This document shows, piece after piece, positions 5,421 through 6,965 of a DNA stretch of 6,965 bases. Source of the stretch: an uncultured Rhodospirillales bacterium (lineage in GTDB: Bacteria > Pseudomonadota > Alphaproteobacteria > Acetobacterales > Acetobacteraceae); NCBI GenBank assembly GCA_903844785.1, contig CAIMVB010000234.1:1-6965 (forward strand), in the 5' to 3' direction. A program made the position numbers and the translations under genes. Position 1 is the stretch's first letter. Every line of letters starts with the position of its first letter. The notes under the pieces were generated by a model. The model was not told where the DNA came from. It was given only the letters and a program-made list of their open reading frames with translations, and did no database searches.

Positions 5421-6965
5421 ATGAGCGGCAAGCAGGATCTGACGCGGCAGGAAGAATTCAAGCGCGCCACCGCGGGTGTGCTGCGCGCCATGGCGCATGC
5501 GGATGCGGAAGTACAGGTGGCCTTCCAGCCCGGGCCTTCCGGCGTGGCCGGCAAGCGCGTGCGCCTGCCGCTACCAACCCGCGCCTTGCCGGCCAATGAA
5601 ATGGCCAAGCTGCGCGGCGCGGCAGATGCCGCGGCATTGAAGCTCCGCCATCATGATGAAGCCTTGCATGCCAGCCGCATTCCAACCCGGCGGGAAGCCA
5701 AGGAAGTATTCGACGCGCTTGAACAGGTGCGCGTGGAAGCCGTGGGGTCCCAGCATATGGCCGGCGTGGCCGCCAATTTGCGCGCCAAGCTGATCGAAGA
5801 ATGCGAAGCCGAAGGCTATGACCGCATGACGCGCAAGGACCAGATGCCGCTACCCGCGGCTTTGGGCCTGATTGCGCGTGAACGCCTGACCGGTGAAGCA
5901 GCACCAGAAGCCGCGCATCGCGTGCTCGATCTGTGGCGCGACACGATTGGTGAGGATGCCGAACAGGCCCTTGCCGAAATGGCGACCACCGCCGAAGACC
6001 AAGGTGCCTTCGCCCGCGCCGCGCGCAAGCTGCTGACCGCACTCGACCTCGCTGAAGCTGAGATGGAAGCGGAAAGCGAACAGCAGGACGAAGAAGGCGA
6101 AGAAGGCGGCGAGAGCACGCCCCAGCAGGACCAATCCGGCGAAGGGCAGAGCCAATCCGAACAGGAAGATGAAATGCTCGGCGCCCAGCCCGAGCAGATG
6201 CAAGGCGAAGCTTCGGACGAAGAAGCCGAGGAATCCGAAGAAGAAGGCGCCGCGGCCGATGGCGATGATAAGCCTGGTGGCCCGCAGCAGCGCCGCGAAG
6301 TGCCGCAGGTGGATGACACCACGCGCTACCACGCCTTCACCACGCAATTCGATGAAGTGGTGGCCGCCGATGATCTCTGCGACCCCGAAGAACTGACCAG
6401 GCTTCGCCAACAGCTAGACCAGCAGCTTTCCCATTTGCAGGGCGTGGTTTCCAAACTCGCCAATCGCCTGCAGCGGCGCTTGCTGGCGCAACAGCAGCGC
6501 GCCTGGGATTTCGATCTGGAAGAAGGTATTCTGGATGTGGCGCGACTGGCGCGCATTGTCGCCAACCCGACCCATTCGCTTTCCTATAAGCGGGAACGTG
6601 AGACGGATTTCCGCGACACGGTGGTCACACTGCTGATCGATAATTCCGGTTCCATGCGCGGGCGCCCGATCACGGTCGCTGCCATGTGCAGCGATATTCT
6701 GGCGCGCACCCTGGAACGCTGCGCGGTGAAAACCGAAATCCTTGGCTTCACCACGCGCGCCTGGAAGGGCGGGCAAAGCCGCGAACGCTGGGTGGCGGAA
6801 GGCAAAGCGCGCAATCCGGGCCGCCTGAATGATCTGCGCCACGTGATCTATAAGCCCGCCGATGCGCCCTGGCGGCGCGCGCGCAAAAACCTTGGCCTGA
6901 TGCTGCGCGAAGGCTTGCTCAAGGAAAACATTGATGGTGAGGCGCTGGAATGGGCCTATAAGCGC
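5421..6965 (+). CDS. cobT: Aerobic cobaltochelatase subunit CobT, C-terminus cut by window edge
   Basis: CobT is the adaptor/VWA subunit that pairs with the CobS ring in the CobNST chelatase. The frame runs from ATG 5421, with GAGAGAG just upstream, to the right edge without a stop: 515 codons, against about 620-640 usual, so roughly the last 110-125 residues are missing. The N-terminal part begins [16 protein letters not shown] and includes [20 protein letters not shown] strongly acidic Glu/Asp/Gln/Ser-rich linker spans about 211-283. From about 310 a helical stretch ([17 protein letters not shown]) leads to the VWA domain, whose metal-ion site is D407-N-S409-G-S411, with a candidate Thr in [10 protein letters not shown] (444-445). 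The Mg2+ in this site is thought to couple CobT to the ATPase ring. Nothing looks broken. An intercistronic hairpin separates it from cobS. Confidence 0.96.
   Translation, partial: MSGKQDLTRQEEFKRATAGVLRAMAHADAEVQVAFQPGPSGVAGKRVRLPLPTRALPANEMAKLRGAADAAALKLRHHDEALHASRIPTRREAKEVFDALEQVRVEAVGSQHMAGVAANLRAKLIEECEAEGYDRMTRKDQMPLPAALGLIARERLTGEAAPEAAHRVLDLWRDTIGEDAEQALAEMATTAEDQGAFARAARKLLTALDLAEAEMEAESEQQDEEGEEGGESTPQQDQSGEGQSQSEQEDEMLGAQPEQMQGEASDEEAEESEEEGAAADGDDKPGGPQQRREVPQVDDTTRYHAFTTQFDEVVAADDLCDPEELTRLRQQLDQQLSHLQGVVSKLANRLQRRLLAQQQRAWDFDLEEGILDVARLARIVANPTHSLSYKRERETDFRDTVVTLLIDNSGSMRGRPITVAAMCSDILARTLERCAVKTEILGFTTRAWKGGQSRERWVAEGKARNPGRLNDLRHVIYKPADAPWRRARKNLGLMLREGLLKENIDGEALEWAYKR

Overview
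The window is GC-rich with strong G/C preference at third codon positions. It carries an aerobic cobaltochelatase pair (cobS, cobT) next to a bolA-like gene and a C-terminal J-domain gene, an arrangement I associate with Alphaproteobacteria. Several protein sequences look closest to Acetobacteraceae/Roseomonas-type homologues, but that is from memory and not from a search.

Layout. Positions 2168 to 1 (minus strand) hold the first 722 codons of a large subtilisin-like (S8) serine protease. All catalytic residues are present. It has an EF-hand-like calcium-binding insert between the catalytic Asp and His, a polyproline linker, and tandem 115-residue pre-peptidase C-terminal (PPC) domains; the third PPC unit is cut by the left edge. 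A 264-base AT-rich divergent spacer (2169-2432) separates it from a plus-strand pair: a NUDIX hydrolase (2433-2975) and a small proline-rich exported protein (2975-3349) whose start overlaps the NUDIX stop. That pair runs tail to tail, with a 3-base overlap, into a minus-strand BolA-family gene (3346-3627). An 83-base divergent spacer with two inverted repeats follows. Then come three plus-strand genes: a J-domain protein with an N-terminal Cys/His cluster (3711-4295), cobS (4356-5363) and cobT (5421 to beyond the right edge).

How the genes fit together. CobS (AAA+ ATPase) and CobT (acidic linker plus VWA/MIDAS domain) form the chelatase motor that works with CobN, not present here, to insert cobalt during aerobic cobalamin synthesis. 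BolA and J-domain proteins are linked to iron-sulfur/redox control and to chaperone action respectively, so the cluster has a loose metal-cofactor theme; a direct functional tie is only inference. The protease and the NUDIX/proline-rich pair look unrelated to it.

I see no mobile elements, RNA genes, CRISPR arrays or phage genes. No clearly novel system is evident. The points most worth a second look are the protease architecture without an N-terminal signal peptide, a BolA protein lacking the usual RHR histidine, the structured bolA/dnaJ spacer, and a perfect GC-rich hairpin between cobS and cobT.
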